DNA from: Opitutia bacterium
Lineage (GTDB): Bacteria; Verrucomicrobiota; Verrucomicrobiia; Opitutales; Opitutaceae
Assembly: GCA_003157575.1 (NCBI GenBank)
Contig: PMKA01000147.1
Location: forward strand, 1 to 8,606
Reading direction: 5' to 3'
DNA length: 8,606 nucleotides
Shown: in pieces, positions 6,828-8,606 of the stretch
Position numbering within the stretch: position 1 is the stretch's first letter
Layout: each line of letters opens with the position of its first letter
Made by a program: the position numbers and the translations under genes
Notes under the pieces: generated by a model
Database searches by the model: none
Seen by the model: the letters and a program-made list of their open reading frames with translations, nothing else
What the model was told of the DNA's origin: nothing

Positions 6828-7997
6828 TCACTTCTGGCTCCAAGCCTGAAGCTTCTTCTGCTCGAACGCTCGCGAGGCAAGCAGTTGGTCCAAAGCCGAT
6901 CGGGCGCTCATTTGGCCCGGTGAAATGATGAGCGCCCTTTGATAAAGCCTTTCGGCTGATTCAAGGTCGCCAAAGAACCTGTCCTTCATAAGGCCGGCCA
7001 ATTCCAGTGCACTTCCGGCAGCATCGGTCTCTGCGATCGACGCCAGCTGCACGCACCGATCCAGGTGCTGCAAAACCAACTGAGCGACCTTGGCCGAACT
7101 GGCGAGGCTGCCTTCTTCGCGCAACCGGAAGGCTATTTGCACAAGGCCGCTGGCCAGTTCCAGCTCCCACCCCGAGGTGTTCGCCGGATAATGACCGATT
7201 TCTGCCAGGGTCGTTTCGGTTTTGGCGAGGTCGCCCGCTGCCGCGGAAGAAACGGCGTCCGCAAAGGCCTGCCGCCGGGCTGCGGCATCAATCGGCGTCA
7301 GGGATCCGGAGGGAGGCGGAAGGCCTGTCGCACTTCCCAATGCCGGGTCGGCAGATGAGCCGCCGCCGTTGGGTGGGCTGGACGAGGAATCTGATTCCGC
7401 AGAGCTGGGTTTGGAACTCACCTCCACAAGGCTGAGCGGCCAATCAACGCCGCTCCCGGCGGAGATTGCCACCTGCAACTGCGCGGCGCTGGTCGTTGAC
7501 GTAACCTTGTAGGATGCACCACCAAGAATCAATGTCGTCGCATTGGCGGCGGGATCAAAATTCAATGTCAGATCGAGCGGCTTGAGGCTGCGGCCGTCGT
7601 TTCCAAGATCAATTGCCGAAGGCAGCGACACGGCCTTGTCACCCAAGAGCACCATCCCGCCGGTAGCGTCGATCCTAACAAAAGCCAGACTGGTCGGCCC
7701 CACTTCCAAGGCGGGCCAATTATCCGCTGCATCCCCAAAAAACGGTCGAGAAATCAAATGGACTGCAAGCAGGCCTGATGGGAAGGTCCTCGCCAGTTGA
7801 GCGCCGGCAGGAAGGATAATCGTGTTTTGATCCTGCGCCACCGATGGCGCCGGACCAGTTGCGCTCCAGCTCGAAAGCGTCGTAACGGATACACGATCCT
7901 GCGCGGTGAGCGCAGTGACTGCCGCGGCGCCAAGAACCGTAAGAACACGAAAACGCCAAGTCCTCTTAAGGGAGTTCAAACAACTAAAAGCGTGCAT
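6828..7997 (-). CDS. Exported protein with probable LamG-like beta domain and TPR-like C-terminus (389 aa)
   Basis: Family not firmly recognised. Residues 1-32 form a long signal peptide (K11/R12/R15/R17, then VLTVLGAAAVTALTA), with cleavage expected after Ala32. Residues ~36-193 are beta-rich; ALEVGPTSLAFVRID, then GGMVLLGD and LDLTLNFDPAAN, resemble concanavalin/LamG-like domains common in Verrucomicrobiota, in which a strand describing the 'value' of a curve is followed by a 'thickness' strand. Residues ~194-235 are a Ser/Pro/Gly low-complexity linker (KPSSAESDSSSSPPNGGG). Residues ~236-389 are alpha-helical, with a TPR-like helix pair at ~346-372 (AERLYQRALIISPGQ). TPR domains bind protein partners, so it may be a periplasmic scaffold for the Rhs protein encoded 14 nt downstream. 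No strong Shine-Dalgarno is visible before ATG 7997, but it sits only 18 nt after the previous stop. A role as chaperone or adaptor is inferred from the operon only. Confidence 0.85.
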   Translation of the reverse strand: MHAFSCLNSLKRTWRFRVLTVLGAAAVTALTAQDRVSVTTLSSWSATGPAPSVAQDQNTIILPAGAQLARTFPSGLLAVHLISRPFFGDAADNWPALEVGPTSLAFVRIDATGGMVLLGDKAVSLPSAIDLGNDGRSLKPLDLTLNFDPAANATTLILGGASYKVTSTTSAAQLQVAISAGSGVDWPLSLVEVSSKPSSAESDSSSSPPNGGGSSADPALGSATGLPPPSGSLTPIDAAARRQAFADAVSSAAAGDLAKTETTLAEIGHYPANTSGWELELASGLVQIAFRLREEGSLASSAKVAQLVLQHLDRCVQLASIAETDAAGSALELAGLMKDRFFGDLESAERLYQRALIISPGQMSARSALDQLLASRAFEQKKLQAWSQK

Positions 7998-8015
7998 GGG
8001 GAGATCGAGTTACAC

Positions 8016-8489
8016 TCATTGGGTGGGACGGTTGATCTTAAGCTGGGTGCTGTTTCCTGTATCAGCCTGTTTGCCGTTGCTCGTCGTCGTCCCGAGTTGG
8101 TATTCCACAAGATAGGTCAAGCCGCTGAGCGGATTCACGGCGCTGGCATCGGCCGGGTTGTTGGGATTTAGCCCGTGCGCCCTTTCCCATACGTCCGGCA
8201 GGCCATCGCCGTCGCTATCGGCTAAGCTCCCGATCATCGCATAGAAATTCCCCCCGGTCGATGCGTGAAAACCCGGTTCGAGCTTAACGCTGGTGGCGGA
8301 TTGAAAGGTGACCGTGGCACCTGGAGACACGATCACAGAATTGCTGTTGGTGGTGATCGTGGGCGAACTGGACACCACGACTGGCGCGAGACCGGCGCCG
8401 TAGGTCGTCGTGGAAATAATGGTCTGAGCGTCAGCAGCCGACGACACCCAAAACAAGGAGCATACAACGGCAAGGGTTCTTAGTTTCAT
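8016..8489 (-). CDS. Small exported protein with 3-coathanger-stack-like segment and aspartate-rich calcium-loop motif (157 aa)
   Basis: Residues 1-21 are a signal peptide (MKLRTLAVVCSLFWVSSAADA). Residues ~52-87 read VTFQSATSVKLEPGFHASTG and continue NFYAMIG, the pattern of 3-coathanger-stack domains: short parallel turns around 'KLEPGFHA', known mainly from exported or surface proteins of Bacteroidota. Residues 91-99 are D-S-D-G-D-G-L-P-D, a calcium-binding loop of thrombospondin-3/dockerin type, followed by VWERAHGLNPNNPADA and LTYLVEYQLGT (~124-134), a tail arrangement frequent in exported proteins of Verrucomicrobiota. It is therefore probably a secreted or cell-surface structural protein that binds calcium. 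Its ATG overlaps the stop of the upstream gene as ATGA, suggesting translational coupling; no clear Shine-Dalgarno is seen. Only 18 nt separate it from the next gene, consistent with one operon. Its specific function is unknown. Confidence 0.88.
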   Translation of the reverse strand: MKLRTLAVVCSLFWVSSAADAQTIISTTTYGAGLAPVVVSSSPTITTNSNSVIVSPGATVTFQSATSVKLEPGFHASTGGNFYAMIGSLADSDGDGLPDVWERAHGLNPNNPADASAVNPLSGLTYLVEYQLGTTTSNGKQADTGNSTQLKINRPTQ

Positions 8490-8606
8490 GGGCTCGGAGA
8501 TCGATGGTTGCGCAAAATGGCATTCTCATGTTCCAGTTTCTCGAGGCGTGAGGCTTGAGCGTTCAGCTGTTTTTCCTGGGAGATCAGGTGCAAGGTGAGT
8601 TCTTCG
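8486..8606 (-). CDS. C-terminal coiled-coil end of an unknown protein, possibly a tail-fibre/S74-chaperone type protein (partial)
   Basis: Only the last 39 codons and the stop (TGA 8488-8486) are in the window; the gene continues past the right edge. The visible residues are strongly helical and heptad-like (ISQEKQLNAQASRLEKLEHE, then NAILRNHRSPSP), with Leu/Ile at coiled-coil spacing and many Glu, Gln, Lys and Arg. Proteins ending in a short 'LE-x-LE-x-EN-x-LK' coiled coil often carry an upstream intramolecular-chaperone (peptidase S74, 'tail fibre domain') segment, and these do occur in Verrucomicrobiota. That domain is not visible here, so the link is a guess. The frame is supported by uninterrupted reading and by the exact ATGA overlap with the next gene. 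Confidence 0.7.
   Translation of the reverse strand, partial: EELTLHLISQEKQLNAQASRLEKLEHENAILRNHRSPSP

Noticed and set aside
1..8606. CRISPR array, tRNA, rRNA, insertion sequence, attachment site or hairpin terminator
   Set aside because: No direct short repeats with spacers, no cloverleaf-like stretch, no transposase motifs and no GC hairpin followed by a T run were seen. The gaps between genes are 18 nt or less, leaving no room for most of these.

Overview
The window is a compact, single-strand (minus) gene cluster. Transcription runs from the right edge to the left edge. In transcription order it holds: (1) the 3' end of a coiled-coil protein cut by the right edge (8486-8606); (2) a 157-residue exported protein with a 3-coathanger-stack-like segment and an aspartate-rich calcium-loop motif (8016-8489); (3) a 389-residue exported protein with a probable LamG-like beta domain, a Ser/Pro/Gly linker and a TPR-like helical C-terminus (6828-7997); (4) a 2182-residue exported Rhs/YD-repeat protein (265-6813); (5) the 5' end of a lipoprotein cut by the left edge (1-268). 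Junctions are an ATGA overlap, an 18-nt gap, a 14-nt gap and another ATGA overlap. I see no internal promoter or terminator, so this reads as one operon.

The organism is most likely a Gram-negative member of the Verrucomicrobiota, perhaps an Opitutaceae relative. This is inferred from protein style: the loop 'DSDGDGLPDVWE' followed by 'GLNPNNPADA' and a 'LTYLVEYQLGT' tail, the LamG-like domain, and the Rhs N-terminal style. No rRNA or housekeeping gene confirms it. GC content is about 57-67% in hand-counted samples of the Rhs body, but about 50% over 301-840 and about 48% over the lipoprotein gene.

The most interesting part is the left end. The Rhs protein has a conserved body (signal peptide, beta-rich N-terminal region, about 20 YD repeats, core ending near residue 1813) and then a roughly 370-residue unique C-terminus. 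The last ~200 residues carry what looks like a serine-hydrolase/lipase triad in the order of the alpha/beta-hydrolase fold: GHSLG nucleophile elbow (Ser2100), Asp2141 in GNGDIVPG, and His2167. The next gene overlaps by 4 nt, has a perfect AGGAGG and encodes a lipoprotein. The arrangement is that of a polymorphic toxin (lipase-type Rhs effector) with a membrane-anchored periplasmic immunity or accessory lipoprotein. The Rhs protein has a Sec signal peptide and no visible PAAR, VgrG or TcB/TcC partner in the window. The three upstream genes (coiled-coil, 3-coathanger, LamG/TPR) may therefore serve its surface display or delivery; that role is inference.

No tRNA, rRNA, CRISPR array, insertion sequence or attachment site was seen. 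No stretch longer than 20 bases is non-coding.
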